Part shown: positions 1 to 9,034 of the stretch, piece after piece | Numbering within the stretch: the stretch's first letter is position 1 | Layout of the letters: each line of letters opens with the position of its first letter | Source of the DNA: Olavius algarvensis Delta 4 endosymbiont | GTDB taxonomy: Bacteria; Desulfobacterota; Desulfobacteria; Desulfobacterales; CAJINA01 | Assembly (NCBI GenBank): GCA_905176665.1 | Contig: CAJINA010000083.1 | Coordinates: forward strand, 32,017-96,016 | Reading direction: 5' to 3' | DNA: 64,000 nucleotides | Notes under the pieces: generated by a model | Database searches by the model: none | What the model saw: the letters and a program-made list of their open reading frames with translations, nothing else | Told to the model about the DNA's origin: nothing | Position numbers and translations under genes: made by a program

Positions 1-1
1 T

Positions 2-438
2 GTAACGCTCGACAAGTCAAAGGCTGGAAACAGGCAACTGTCTGAGTATGTCCTGAAAGGACAATCCGGGCAACCGGCCTATATCGCCACCGGCAGCGAC
101 ATCCCCTTTACAACCCGGTGGTCCCGGGTCTGCCGTACATATGGCGCCTACGGCGGCAGACCACCTACAAACGGGTGGCCACCGGTTTCGAGGTGCTGCC
201 GATAGTGCGCGGTCGCATGGCCCTGGTCAGCTTGACACCCCGTATAAGCACATACGCGGCCGGTATCATCCGGTTTGTCGATGCGGCTACACAGATTCGG
301 GTCCCCCTGGGCCGCTGGGTGGATATCGGCCAGGTGGCCGGGCAGCGCAATGATGCCATCCAGGCCGTCATCGACAGTGGGAAGCGTGAGCAGGCGACGC
401 GTTTATCGATTTGGATGCTGATCGAAAAGGACCCTTGA
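2..438 (+). pseudogene. Secretin-like protein C-terminal fragment, frameshifted
   Basis: The 5' part lies outside the window. One frame (from base 2) reads GQPAYIATGSDIPF, which resembles the segment before the secretin core in small type II/III secretin-related proteins. The other frame continues from about base 140 with TTYKRVATGFEVLPIV and ends VDIGQVAG...LSIWMLIEKDP at a TGA (436-438). The two halves make sense only as one protein, so a one-base loss (or two-base gain) lies between about 100 and 160. The family assignment rests on the pattern of a Gly-Phe-x-V-x-P turn followed by beta strands and is tentative. It could be a decayed gene or a sequencing error; the rest of the gene is needed to decide. 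Confidence 0.45.
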
Positions 439-509
439 GCCAACCGGCCCTTGTCTTGAGGGGCACACTTGTTTCCCGGGCCTGCAACCGGCGTTCCGTA
501 TTCAGGTGC

Positions 510-977
510 TCAGCTGGGTGGGGGGGGGGCAGCGATCAGGGTTCTGAGTACATCTTCCTTGCCCACGATACCGACCAGTTTGCCGCCCGCGACCACCGGC
601 AGGGTGTGGAAATTGTTATCCACCATCAATGCAGCCAAGGCTTCTATACCGGTTTCCGGGGAGACTGTGACCGGGTTGCCGGTCATGGCCTGAGAAACAG
701 TGGTGGCCGCAATTTTGCGCACCTCTTTTTCCAGCTGTTTCGCTGATGAAAGGGGAATGAGGCCGTCCAGGAAGGTGAACAGAGACGGAATCGGCAATTT
801 CTTTTGCTGGGCGATCAGGTCGCTCTGGCAGAGAATGCCCACCAATTGGCCCTGGCTGTCTATCACCGGGGCACCGTTGATGTGATTGTCCAGCAGCAGC
901 CGGGTGGCTTCCCCAATTTCCATTCCCGGGGTCAATGTGATCACCTCTCGGGACATGATTTCCGCTGTCGTAATCAT
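510..977 (-). CDS. CBS domain-pair protein
   Basis: A 155-residue protein made only of two CBS domains (about residues 8-60 and 95-148), joined by a charged helix. The first carries MSREVITLTPGM and GAPVIDSQGQLVGI; the second carries MTGNPVTVSPETGI and LPVVAGGKLVGIVG. Stand-alone CBS pairs usually bind adenine nucleotides or S-adenosyl ligands and regulate a partner; the partner cannot be told here. The ATG is at 977-975. A GGAGG lies about 10 bases upstream of it, inside a sequence matching the end of the window's dispersed repeat. The C-terminus ends in a run of prolines encoded by a C/G-rich stretch. It is monocistronic, divergent from the next gene. Confidence 0.85.
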   Translation of the reverse strand: MITTAEIMSREVITLTPGMEIGEATRLLLDNHINGAPVIDSQGQLVGILCQSDLIAQQKKLPIPSLFTFLDGLIPLSSAKQLEKEVRKIAATTVSQAMTGNPVTVSPETGIEALAALMVDNNFHTLPVVAGGKLVGIVGKEDVLRTLIAAPPPPS

Positions 978-993
978 TTGAGATAGCCTCCAT
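976..993. repeat. Partial terminus of dispersed repeat family A
   Basis: TTTGAGATAGCCTC matches the right terminus of the larger repeats described at 5702, 9195 and elsewhere. No matching left arm is visible within about 250 bases on either side, so this is either a truncated copy or a chance match. It sits directly upstream of the CBS gene's start and contributes its Shine-Dalgarno region. Confidence 0.45.
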
Positions 994-1124
994 TAGATTG
1001 CTGGCTTAGCGCCGGTAGCAAATTTGACCTTACCCACAATGGTCTTGAACTCGGGTTGCTAACTAGAGTATAGGCATACGCCAGCCACTGTTCAACAAAA
1101 ACCTGGACCACTGGAGTGATAGCC

Positions 1125-2447
1125 ATGAACTATACCGTTAAAGATATCCTGAACCTGCAGGTTGCCCCGGCATTGGGGTGTACCGAGCCCGTGGCCATTG
1201 CCCTGGGTGCGGCAGCAGCAGCGTCTTTGCTGGATAAACAGAAAATTGACCTGATTGAAGTGTCGGTCGATCCCAACATCTACAAAAACGGCCTCGCCGT
1301 TTCTATTCCGGGTACGGGCGGCCTGTCCGGCCTGGACATGGCCGCCGCCATTGGTGCCTGTGCCGGGGATCCGGCCTTGAAACTGGAAGTCCTCGAGAGT
1401 GTGGATGAAAGTGCGGTTCCGCGGGCCAAGCAGTTGATCAAAGAAGGTAAAGTGAAAGTTCACCTACTGGCCGATCACCGGGGACTGTACATCAAAACCC
1501 GGGTGAGCGCTGCTGGTGATTGGGCGGAGGCCCTGATTTGTGACCTGCACGACAATATCGTGAGCATATCCTTTAATGGACAACCGGTGGAGGATAGCCC
1601 GCTTTTATCTACAACGATTGACGACCAGAGTGCCTCGCCGGTATCAGAACTGGAAACCTGGTTGAAGACCCTTTCACTGGGGCAGCTGCTGAAACTGCTC
1701 GACGATCTGGATGATGAGGACCTGGCTTTTTTGCAAGACGGCGTGGATACCAATATGGCCCTGGCCAACCACGGTCTGAAATATGGACCCGGATTGGGGA
1801 TCGGTTTGGCCCTGGAGCGGTTGGCACGCCAGAAATTGGTCACCCGCGATATGATCCTGGATGCCCGCATTCTGGCCTCGGCCGCCTCTGATGCTAGAAT
1901 GGCCGGAGTTAAACTGCCGGCCATGAGTTCGGCCGGCAGCGGGAATCACGGCCTGACAGCGATCCTGCCGATCTGGGCCGTGCGCACCTGGGTGGATTGT
2001 ACCGAGCGCACTGCTCTGAAGGCCATCGGCTTGAGCCACTTGATTACCGCCTACGTGAAAGCCCACACCGGGCGCTTGACAGCGGTTTGCGGGTGCTCGG
2101 TAGCGGCCGGGGCCGGCGCGGCGGCCGGGGTTGCCTACCTGCTGGGTGGCAACCAGGCGCAAATTGCCGGGTCGATTAAAAACCTGACCATGGATTTGGC
2201 CGGGGTTATCTGTGATGGCGCCAAGGCCGGCTGTGCCCTGAAACTGGCGACCGCTGCTGGAACGGCGGTTCAGTCGGCACTTTTTGCCCTCCAGGGCGTT
2301 AATGTACAGCCAACGGACGGTATTGTCGGACTGTCACCTGAGCAAACCATGAAAAATGTGGGCACCCTCAGTACCGAGGGAATGATTGAGACGGACCGGA
2401 CGATCCTCAAGATTATGCTGGAAAAGCAATTTTCGGAAGCGGAATGA
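1125..2447 (+). CDS. cyuA: L-cysteine desulfidase / serine dehydratase-alpha family enzyme
   Basis: A 440-residue protein of the UPF0597/CyuA family, which uses a [4Fe-4S] cluster to split L-cysteine to pyruvate, ammonia and sulfide (related to iron-sulfur serine dehydratase alpha chains). The three cysteine sites expected for the cluster are visible: LGCTEP near residue 19, CGCS near 320 and CDGAKAGC near 361-368. Glycine-rich segments such as SSAGSGNHG also fit the family. The ATG at 1125 is chosen over an in-frame GTG at 1116 because GGAG (1113-1116) is well placed for it. It stands alone, with opposite-strand genes on each side. The substrate (cysteine or serine) cannot be settled from sequence. 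Confidence 0.85.
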   Translation: MNYTVKDILNLQVAPALGCTEPVAIALGAAAAASLLDKQKIDLIEVSVDPNIYKNGLAVSIPGTGGLSGLDMAAAIGACAGDPALKLEVLESVDESAVPRAKQLIKEGKVKVHLLADHRGLYIKTRVSAAGDWAEALICDLHDNIVSISFNGQPVEDSPLLSTTIDDQSASPVSELETWLKTLSLGQLLKLLDDLDDEDLAFLQDGVDTNMALANHGLKYGPGLGIGLALERLARQKLVTRDMILDARILASAASDARMAGVKLPAMSSAGSGNHGLTAILPIWAVRTWVDCTERTALKAIGLSHLITAYVKAHTGRLTAVCGCSVAAGAGAAAGVAYLLGGNQAQIAGSIKNLTMDLAGVICDGAKAGCALKLATAAGTAVQSALFALQGVNVQPTDGIVGLSPEQTMKNVGTLSTEGMIETDRTILKIMLEKQFSEAE

Positions 2448-2574
2448 TAGATACCCGGCAATCAGGTCGCTGCGGGCTTTCGGCCTGGCGCGAAACCAGG
2501 GATTATGGTGCTGTTATCGTTTGAATTTTGCCGCTTCCCCGGATGGGCGGTGTGATAAGTCCGGGATCTTGATG

Positions 2575-2940
2575 TCAGGCCAGAATTTTGGCAATGGTGC
2601 CGAGCAGGTCATCCCTGGCAATGGGCTTTTTCAGCGTCCGCTGGGCACCCAGGGCATCAGCCAATTGAAGGTATCCTTCGGGTCCCATCTGGGCACCGCC
2701 CGACATTGCAATGATTTTGACGTCGGGAAAATCATTTTTCAACTCCATAATCATCTCAATCCCCTCTTTTTCAGGCATGATGAGATCGGTGATGACCAGG
2801 TCAACTTCATTTTGCCGAAACAGATCAATTCCCTCTTTCCCATCGGCGGCCGCCAAGACCTCATAGCCGGCCTTGGTGAGCATGAGCGACAGCATTCTTC
2901 TGATGATTTCGTCATCGTCGATGATCAGAATTCGAGCCAT
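2575..2940 (-). CDS. Single-domain response regulator (CheY-like)
   Basis: A 121-residue receiver domain with no output domain. Acidic residues D8-D9, the phosphoacceptor D52 (VITDLIMP) and the lysine of LKKP near 104 are all present. The start at 2940 is preferred over upstream codons because GGAAGGAG lies about 8 bases before it. It begins 16 bases after the stop of the hybrid histidine kinase on the same strand, so the two are almost surely one operon. The likely role is to receive phosphate from that kinase and pass the signal to a protein partner or phosphorelay. Confidence 0.93.
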   Translation of the reverse strand: MARILIIDDDEIIRRMLSLMLTKAGYEVLAAADGKEGIDLFRQNEVDLVITDLIMPEKEGIEMIMELKNDFPDVKIIAMSGGAQMGPEGYLQLADALGAQRTLKKPIARDDLLGTIAKILA

Positions 2941-2956
2941 GATGTGCGCTCCTTCC

Positions 2957-5683
2957 TTACGCATCCATGGTACTTGTCAGGGCACGCCGGGCGGCCTGGG
3001 CAAGATCGTTGCGCGAGACGGGTTTGATCAAGATTTCCCGAAATTTGGTCGTATCCGTATTATTTAGCATTTCCCTGTGACCGGTGCAAATGATTACTGG
3101 GATTTCCGGCTTTATTTTCGTCATTTCCGTGGCCATAACATCGCCGGTCATACCGGGCATGACCAGGTCGGTAATGACCAAGTCGACACTTTTGTGGCAT
3201 TCATCGAAGTAGGCCAGGGCCTTGTCGCTGTCTTTGAAACAAGTCGTGTCATAGCCCAGGCCACTCACTATTTTTCGTATGATTTTGTAACTTTGTATTT
3301 CATCGTCTACAATCAGAATGTGCCCCCGCCCGGTTTGCAGAGAAATGACGTGCTCCTCGGCCAGGTCCTCTTCCGGGTGTGGCGGGATTTTGATCTCCGG
3401 CAGGTAAATATCAAAGGTGGTTCCCTTTCCCAGTTCACTGGCCACCATGATGCGGCCGTCATGACCGGTGATGATGCCGTGGATCATGGAGAGCCCCATC
3501 CCGGTGTTGGTGGCCATCTCCTTGGTTGTAAAAAAAGGATCAAATATCCGTTCACTGATTTCCGGCGGCATCCCGTGCCCGGTATCGCTGACACTCAGTT
3601 TCAGGTAGTCTCCGGTCGGCAGGTTCAGCGACCGACCGGCCGTTTCGCTCGGGTTTTCCGTGACCGTGGTTTTGGCCAGCGCAATCGTCATGGTGCCGCC
3701 CGTTTCGCGCATGGCGTGAAAGGCGTTGGAACCCAGGTTGACGATAACCTGGTGAATCTGGGTGGGGTCTGCCAGGGCACGCCCGCCACCTTTTTGATAG
3801 ATCTGCTGGATATCAACGGTAGCCGGGATGGAGGCCCTGAGCAGGGAGGCAGCTTCCTTGATCACGGGCACCAGGTCAATGGGTTTGCGGGTGGAGCTGT
3901 CCTGTTTGCTGAAGGTGAGAATTTGTTTTACCAGCTGCTTGGCACGGTTGGCGGCCTGCAGTATTTCGGTCAGGTTCTGGGCCAACTGGCTATCGGCCGG
4001 GGCCTCATCCAGCGACATTTCGGTGTAGCCGATGATCGGGAAGAGGATATTGTTAAAATCATGGGCAATGCCGCCGGCCAGGGTGCCGATGGCTTCCATT
4101 TTGTGAATCTGCTTCAGCTGTGCTTCAAGTTGAACTTCGTGGGTGACATCGCGCTGTACCGTCACATAGTTCCGGTTGCGGCCGTCACGGCTGACGATCT
4201 GTGAAATGGTGGTCTTTGCCAGATACGGGACCCCATTCTTTTGGTGACAGGTCATTTTCTGTGTGACGGCTTGATCTATGCTCACTGACTGCCACAGGGT
4301 ATCGAATCGCGCGATGGTTTCCCGATCCTGTGAAATAAATGAGATGTGCCGTCCGACAGCTTCGGCTGCTGTGTATCCGGTAATCCGACTGAAGGCGGGA
4401 TTCATGTACAGGATAATGCCGGCGTTATCGGTTATGGTGATGCTGTCCGTCGACTGTTCAATGGCGGTGGCCAGGATCTGCCTTTCGTTTTCACCCTTGC
4501 GGCGGTCCTCCTCCAGTTCGTCCAGATCCATTTTGATCAAAGATATGGCGTCAAAAACCGGCTGGAATTGGGTATCTGCCTCTGACGGCGGATCGGGGAT
4601 GCCCGGTTCACCAGAGCCCCAACTGATGTTTCCCAAAAACTCCAGGATCTCATGGGGCGGGCCGGGATAGGGGGGCAGATTCGACCCAGTTTCCGCGGTA
4701 TCTGCGGGTGTGGGCTCCGAGGGGCGCTGGCCGGACGAATCCAGCACTTTTATATAAGCCAGGGCGCTTTCCAGATCATCCACAATCTTAACTTTGAAAG
4801 GCACCAGGTGCTTGGCCAGGTGGATACCCGCTTTCATCCAGCGATTGGCACCGTAGAAAATGATCATTCGAAAGTGCGGAAAGTCCGCATGCCACTGTTT
4901 GATGGCATCCAGGTAGAGCAAACGTGCCTTGCGGGAGGCCCGGCCGGTTTTACTTAGACCGTTGATGTGATAGCAGCCCCGCGGGTTTTCGATGACCTTG
5001 GCGCAGACGCTTCGAAAGCATTCCATGGTGGGCGCAACATCCCGGCTGGTATAAAGCCCTTTGCCGGCAGAATGGACGATGCGACTATCGATGATTTCAT
5101 ATTCAACCCGGTACGCATCACTTGCATACGTTGCCCGGGGCTGCTTGACGACTTTACGGTCCGGCCAGCCGTCGATGGATATGTGGTCACTTGCAGCGGC
5201 CAAGGCTTTCTGGAGGGCGGCCGCATAGTCCTTTTCGATTAAGACCGGAAAGGGAGCCCGGAACAGGCGACCCCAGACACTGAAACCGATTTTGATGGCC
5301 CGGGGGGCGTTGAAGCCGATAAAGGCCTCAATCCGGTGCCTGTCTTTTCTCATTTCCGCGATAAACTGATCGCGGGCTTCCCGGGAGGAGATGCCCTTGA
5401 AGTGGCCGTAATCCCTCAACTCCACAAAGGTTTCGTTCTTATCCAGCATCTGGTCGAGAATTTCACGGCGCTTTCGGAACAGCTGTTTGATGGTTTGCCG
5501 ATTGGCATGTTTCCAGCCCTTTGATCCTGAGAGGAGAATCCGGTCGCCGATAAACTCAAAGGAAACTGAATAACCATTGCCCAGATCTATGTCCGTCCAT
5601 TCCGGTCGGCGGGTAACCGGCAGCCCGGAGACCGGGCATGCGGCGGCAACAGGCTGGGGCCATTTTTTTCCGACGTGGGACAT
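2957..5683 (-). CDS. Hybrid histidine kinase with duplicated N-terminal sensor domain
   Basis: A 908-residue soluble kinase with no membrane segment. In order: two related N-terminal domains (about 30-165 and 190-315), each starting with a strand such as VSFEFIGDRIL or VEYEIIDSRIV and ending with an A-x-K-x-G or A-x-H-L segment then P-F-x-V; a proline-rich linker; a short coiled coil; a PAS domain (about 405-525); a dimerisation and phosphoacceptor helix with GGIAHDFNNIL; an ATPase domain with DTGHGMPPEI and TGMGLSMIHG; and a C-terminal receiver (VITDLVMP). The N-terminal domains are not a family I can name with confidence; the layout recalls STAS/SpoIIAA-like folds. The ATG at 5683 has GGAG close upstream. 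It is followed by a receiver gene. The signal is unknown, presumably cytoplasmic. Confidence 0.9.
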   Translation of the reverse strand: MSHVGKKWPQPVAAACPVSGLPVTRRPEWTDIDLGNGYSVSFEFIGDRILLSGSKGWKHANRQTIKQLFRKRREILDQMLDKNETFVELRDYGHFKGISSREARDQFIAEMRKDRHRIEAFIGFNAPRAIKIGFSVWGRLFRAPFPVLIEKDYAAALQKALAAASDHISIDGWPDRKVVKQPRATYASDAYRVEYEIIDSRIVHSAGKGLYTSRDVAPTMECFRSVCAKVIENPRGCYHINGLSKTGRASRKARLLYLDAIKQWHADFPHFRMIIFYGANRWMKAGIHLAKHLVPFKVKIVDDLESALAYIKVLDSSGQRPSEPTPADTAETGSNLPPYPGPPHEILEFLGNISWGSGEPGIPDPPSEADTQFQPVFDAISLIKMDLDELEEDRRKGENERQILATAIEQSTDSITITDNAGIILYMNPAFSRITGYTAAEAVGRHISFISQDRETIARFDTLWQSVSIDQAVTQKMTCHQKNGVPYLAKTTISQIVSRDGRNRNYVTVQRDVTHEVQLEAQLKQIHKMEAIGTLAGGIAHDFNNILFPIIGYTEMSLDEAPADSQLAQNLTEILQAANRAKQLVKQILTFSKQDSSTRKPIDLVPVIKEAASLLRASIPATVDIQQIYQKGGGRALADPTQIHQVIVNLGSNAFHAMRETGGTMTIALAKTTVTENPSETAGRSLNLPTGDYLKLSVSDTGHGMPPEISERIFDPFFTTKEMATNTGMGLSMIHGIITGHDGRIMVASELGKGTTFDIYLPEIKIPPHPEEDLAEEHVISLQTGRGHILIVDDEIQSYKIIRKIVSGLGYDTTCFKDSDKALAYFDECHKSVDLVITDLVMPGMTGDVMATEMTKIKPEIPVIICTGHREMLNNTDTTKFREILIKPVSRNDLAQAARRALTSTMDA

Positions 5684-5701
5684 GTGTCTCCGTGGATATC
5701 G

Positions 5702-5920
5702 AGAGGCAATCTCAAAAATGTCATTCGGCCCAATCTCGGTGTTGGGCGTTTGGTTCCAAGCCTCGAAATACTTTAGTATCTACCACGCAAGGCAATAGTT
5801 TCGCTGGCACCTCCGGTTGCGACCCACAATCGAGAATTACAACAGCAGGAAGTCCCGCAACGCAGGGGAACCTCACGGCCGCCGCACCTTGAACCAAAAT
5901 CCTTTTTTTGAGATAGCCTC
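5702..5920. repeat. Dispersed repeat family A, copy 1 (219 bp, long form)
   Basis: The termini are GAGGCAATCTCAAAAA and TTTTTTTGAGATAGCCTC, which are inverted copies of each other. Inside the left end is CCCAATCTCGGTGTTGGGC; inside the right end is CTTGAACCAAAATCC. The middle has TCGAAATAC then GCTGGCACCTCCGGTT, shared only with the copy at 48599. It lies between the kinase start (5683) and the ABC permease stop (6030). No ORF is supported inside it. Confidence 0.85.
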
Positions 5921-6029
5921 GATTGGGGGCCCAATGAACCTCGGGATCGTCACTGCAAGATCGCAGCAGGACGCCCGGTGACCAGTCATCATATGTTTTT
6001 TAGAGGTAGAATGTCAAATTTATCATGGC

Positions 6030-7079
6030 CTAGCGGGTCCACGAAAACAAGCAGGCGCCGATAGCCAAAAACACAACACTCATGACTGCCAGGACCGTAA
6101 TTTCAGGGAGGATGGCCACCAGACCGGCACCGTCGCTCATAATTTTGCGGGCGGCTGTCAGCAGGTGGGTCAAGGGAAACGCCTGGGCGAACCATTGCAC
6201 CCAGCGGGGGGCCCCTTCAATCGAAAACCAGACTTCCGAGAGAAACATCATGGGCCACGAAATGAAATTGAGAATACCGGTGGTTAGCTCCTCACTGGTA
6301 CCCCTGGATGCCAGGATCAACCCAAGTGCGGTCAGGCTCAGGCTGCCCAGGAAAAAGACCAGGGCCAGGTGCAGGTAGGAACCAACCATGTTAAAAGAGA
6401 ATATCAGATGGCAGCCCGTCCAGACCACCACCAGGGTGAACATCAGAAGAAAAAGCCGCGAAAGCATTTGCGCACTGAGATACTCCAGCGCGGTGAGCGG
6501 GGTGGCCTTGAGTCGTTTTAGAACGCCATTTTTACGATACCGGACGACCACGTAACCGACACCCCACAGCGCGCTGAACATCATGTTCATACCCAGAATG
6601 CCGGGAAAGAGCCAGTCTATATAACGAATTTCAAGCCCTTCGATTGGAATCCGGCGGGCACTGTTACCAGCCACCGGCGGGGCCAGGCTGCCTTCGAATA
6701 ACCTTTCGAGAACATACCCTTTCGGTGAGCTTTCATTCACCCAGTAGCGGTAAGGGCGGGGACCCAGTTCCACCAAAAAATCGACTTTGTGATGGCGCAG
6801 TTTGTCCAGTCCTTCCGCAAGCGACTTGAACCCGATCAATTCGACCGGCTGCAAGTGTTGGAACCTGACCGGCAGATCCCCGGTCGCAATAACCGGCAGG
6901 GTGCGCTCTGCGGGGAAAACGCCCACTTTGTAATCTTTGTAGACCTTGCCGTCAAAAATGATACCGAACCCGGCGACCAGCAGGAAGGGAAACAAAAAGT
7001 TCCATCCAAAGGCCGAGCGGTCCCTGAAAAATTCGCGGTTGCGGGCGATGAACATGGCCCAGAATCTTTTAACATTCAT
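6030..7079 (-). CDS. ABC-2 type transporter permease
   Basis: A 349-residue integral membrane protein. One N-terminal membrane segment (about 22-42) is followed by a large non-cytoplasmic domain (about 45-155), then five membrane segments starting near WLFPGILGMNMMFSALWG. That is the layout of ABC-2 exporters of the DrrB/YhgE-like kind, which move drugs, lipids or polymers outward. The partner ATPase ends 7 bases upstream on the same strand, so the pair forms one exporter operon. The substrate is not evident. The start at 7079 has only a weak ribosome site, consistent with translational coupling. Confidence 0.88.
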   Translation of the reverse strand: MNVKRFWAMFIARNREFFRDRSAFGWNFLFPFLLVAGFGIIFDGKVYKDYKVGVFPAERTLPVIATGDLPVRFQHLQPVELIGFKSLAEGLDKLRHHKVDFLVELGPRPYRYWVNESSPKGYVLERLFEGSLAPPVAGNSARRIPIEGLEIRYIDWLFPGILGMNMMFSALWGVGYVVVRYRKNGVLKRLKATPLTALEYLSAQMLSRLFLLMFTLVVVWTGCHLIFSFNMVGSYLHLALVFFLGSLSLTALGLILASRGTSEELTTGILNFISWPMMFLSEVWFSIEGAPRWVQWFAQAFPLTHLLTAARKIMSDGAGLVAILPEITVLAVMSVVFLAIGACLFSWTR

Positions 7080-7086
7080 AGGTCGA

Positions 7087-7971
7087 TCAGTCTCGCAGTT
7101 GGCGTCCGGTGAGCGTTAGAAACACATCTTCCAGGTTGGGCGAGCGGACGGTCATGTCCGAAAGGTCCACGCCCATCTCGATCAGCCGGGCCAAACATTC
7201 ATTGGTATCTTCCGGGAATATCTCCAGCTTATCGCCGCTTTCCCGGTAACTGTACTGCAGGTGCGGCTTGACGGTTTCCAGTAATTGTTTGGGCAGGGTC
7301 AGCGACGGGCCGCCGCAGTATTGGTGGATGAGGGCCTCCGGCGTACCCCGCGCGATGATTTTACCGAAGTCCATGATGGCTATCTGGTCACACAGTTTGG
7401 CCGCTTCCTCCATGTAGTGGGTCGTCAGAATGATGGTCTTGCCCTGTGCTTTTACCTCTTCGACGATTTTCCACAGTTCATGGCGGGCATGGGGGTCCAG
7501 GCCGGTGGAAGGTTCGTCCAGAAACAGCAATTCGGGTCGGTTCACCAGGGCCATTGCCAGCAGCAGACGCTGGCGTTGACCACCCGAAATCTTGTCATTG
7601 TACCGGTCCTGGATGTCTTCAAGCTGGCACATGCCGATCAGGTCATCCAGCTCGTGGGGGCGGGTGTAAAGGTCCGCAAACGTCTGCAGGGTTTCACGAA
7701 CGGTTAGAAATCCCAACAGGGCGGTGTGTTGAAACTGGATGCCGACTTCTTCACGAAACGATCCGGCCCGCCGATTCTCCTTGTAATATATTTCACCTGA
7801 TGTGGGCGCGGTTATATCCTCGATCATTTCGATGGTGGTTGTTTTACCGGCGCCATTGGGGCCCAGCAACCCAAAACAGGTTCCCCCGTCCACGCCAAAA
7901 CTAACCCCGGCAACCGCCTTGAGGGCGCCGTAGTGTTTGGCCAGATCCTTAACCTGGAGTACCGTTGTCAT
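7087..7971 (-). CDS. ABC transporter ATP-binding protein
   Basis: A 294-residue nucleotide-binding subunit. Walker A is GPNGAGKTT (about 36-44), the signature is ISGGQRQR, Walker B is LLFLDEPSTGLD and the switch histidine is in TTHYMEE. The C-terminal 70 residues carry the extension usual in DrrA/CcmA-like exporter ATPases. An AGGAG lies 8 bases before the ATG at 7971. It is the first gene of the two-gene exporter operon with the ABC-2 permease. The protein is complete and all catalytic motifs are intact. Confidence 0.93.
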   Translation of the reverse strand: MTTVLQVKDLAKHYGALKAVAGVSFGVDGGTCFGLLGPNGAGKTTTIEMIEDITAPTSGEIYYKENRRAGSFREEVGIQFQHTALLGFLTVRETLQTFADLYTRPHELDDLIGMCQLEDIQDRYNDKISGGQRQRLLLAMALVNRPELLFLDEPSTGLDPHARHELWKIVEEVKAQGKTIILTTHYMEEAAKLCDQIAIMDFGKIIARGTPEALIHQYCGGPSLTLPKQLLETVKPHLQYSYRESGDKLEIFPEDTNECLARLIEMGVDLSDMTVRSPNLEDVFLTLTGRQLRD

Positions 7972-8190
7972 TCGCGCTCTCCTGTTGCGGCTCCATCGTG
8001 GCCTCAGTTGCAGAGGGGGCTGCCGAAAAGATTCATAATTCCGTTATCATAGGCAGTTTTCAGGCTGTGTCAACGCTTTCATTCGCTTTCCACCGCACGG
8101 GCTTGACAACCATGGGTGCCGGGCGTAAATTGCCAGTCAATAAGAGATTGAACACCGAACCCGCTAAAACCAATAGATATTGGACTGCTT

Positions 8191-8679
8191 ATGCCGCCAC
8201 TTGTTGCTATCGTAGGAAATTCCGACACAGGGAAAACTACCTTGATTGAGAAGCTGGTCCCGAATTTGAAGAAGAGGGGCTACACCGTCGGGACGGTGAA
8301 ACATACCCACCATGGATTTACCATGGACCAGGAGGGCAAGGATACATTTCGTCACCAGGTGGCCGGAGCGGACACCGTTGTGGCGGTTTCACCCCGGCGA
8401 ATCGCTATCGTTAAAACATCAACGCTGGATTCTCTGGAAGCGGCCCTGCCGTTTTTGGAAGATCGGGACATTGTCCTGGTGGAGGGTTTCAAGGGCGGCC
8501 GGTGTCCCAAGATTGAGATTTTCAGAAAAGCTGCCGGCGGCCAACCGGTGTGTCTTGACGACCCGCACTTGCTGGCCCTGGTGGCCGATGTGGCGATTGA
8601 GACCCCCCTGCCGGTGTTCGGGCTTGACGAAGTTGATCCAATCGCTGACTTTATCGAACAGCAATTGTTGAGACGTTAG
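8191..8679 (+). CDS. mobB: Molybdopterin-guanine dinucleotide biosynthesis protein MobB
   Basis: A 162-residue P-loop protein. Walker A is GNSDTGKTT (9-17), followed by VKHTHHGF and the DIVLVEGFKG segment typical of MobB. The protein binds GTP and assists MobA in attaching GMP to molybdopterin, making the cofactor used by formate dehydrogenases and related molybdenum or tungsten enzymes. The tungstate importer at 46.5-50.6 kb serves the same cofactor. It stands alone here without mobA. The ATG at 8191 has no strong Shine-Dalgarno sequence. Confidence 0.92.
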   Translation: MPPLVAIVGNSDTGKTTLIEKLVPNLKKRGYTVGTVKHTHHGFTMDQEGKDTFRHQVAGADTVVAVSPRRIAIVKTSTLDSLEAALPFLEDRDIVLVEGFKGGRCPKIEIFRKAAGGQPVCLDDPHLLALVADVAIETPLPVFGLDEVDPIADFIEQQLLRR

Positions 8680-9034
8680 CCGTTCTATGTCCGGCCAGCC
8701 GGTCCACAGGCCAGGTCGGCAGGGTCCGGTTGGCCATTGCCGTTTATATGATTGCGCGTTATCTTGCACACGATAAAAACAGCATTATCTTAACGGTATC
8801 CGGTAGTGTGCGCCTGAGCTTTTTGGGGTTGCTGGCAGAGCCGCCCGCATGTTGCTGGTGTGGCGCAATCTGGCGGGTTTCATCCTGCCGCCGGGTTTCA
8901 TCATATTGCTTGATAGCAGCCACTTCCTGCGGTGATGCTGCTACTGGGCGTAACTGGATTTTGCTGGGCGACCAAGCGATCCTGGACTGTGGCGAGAGCC
9001 GTTGCCGCAAAACAACGCTAAAACGAGGTCTTTA
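8680..9034. other. Intergenic stretch without a supported gene
   Basis: 355 bases between mobB and the small selenoprotein candidate. ORFs on both strands here have biased, arginine/serine/cysteine-rich translations with no recognisable motif and no ribosome site, so none is called. The promoter of the following small gene probably lies here but no clear -35/-10 pair was found. Confidence 0.5.

Noticed and set aside
1116..1124. GTG start three codons upstream of the cysteine desulfidase ATG
   Set aside because: It overlaps the GGAG that serves as ribosome site for the ATG at 1125.
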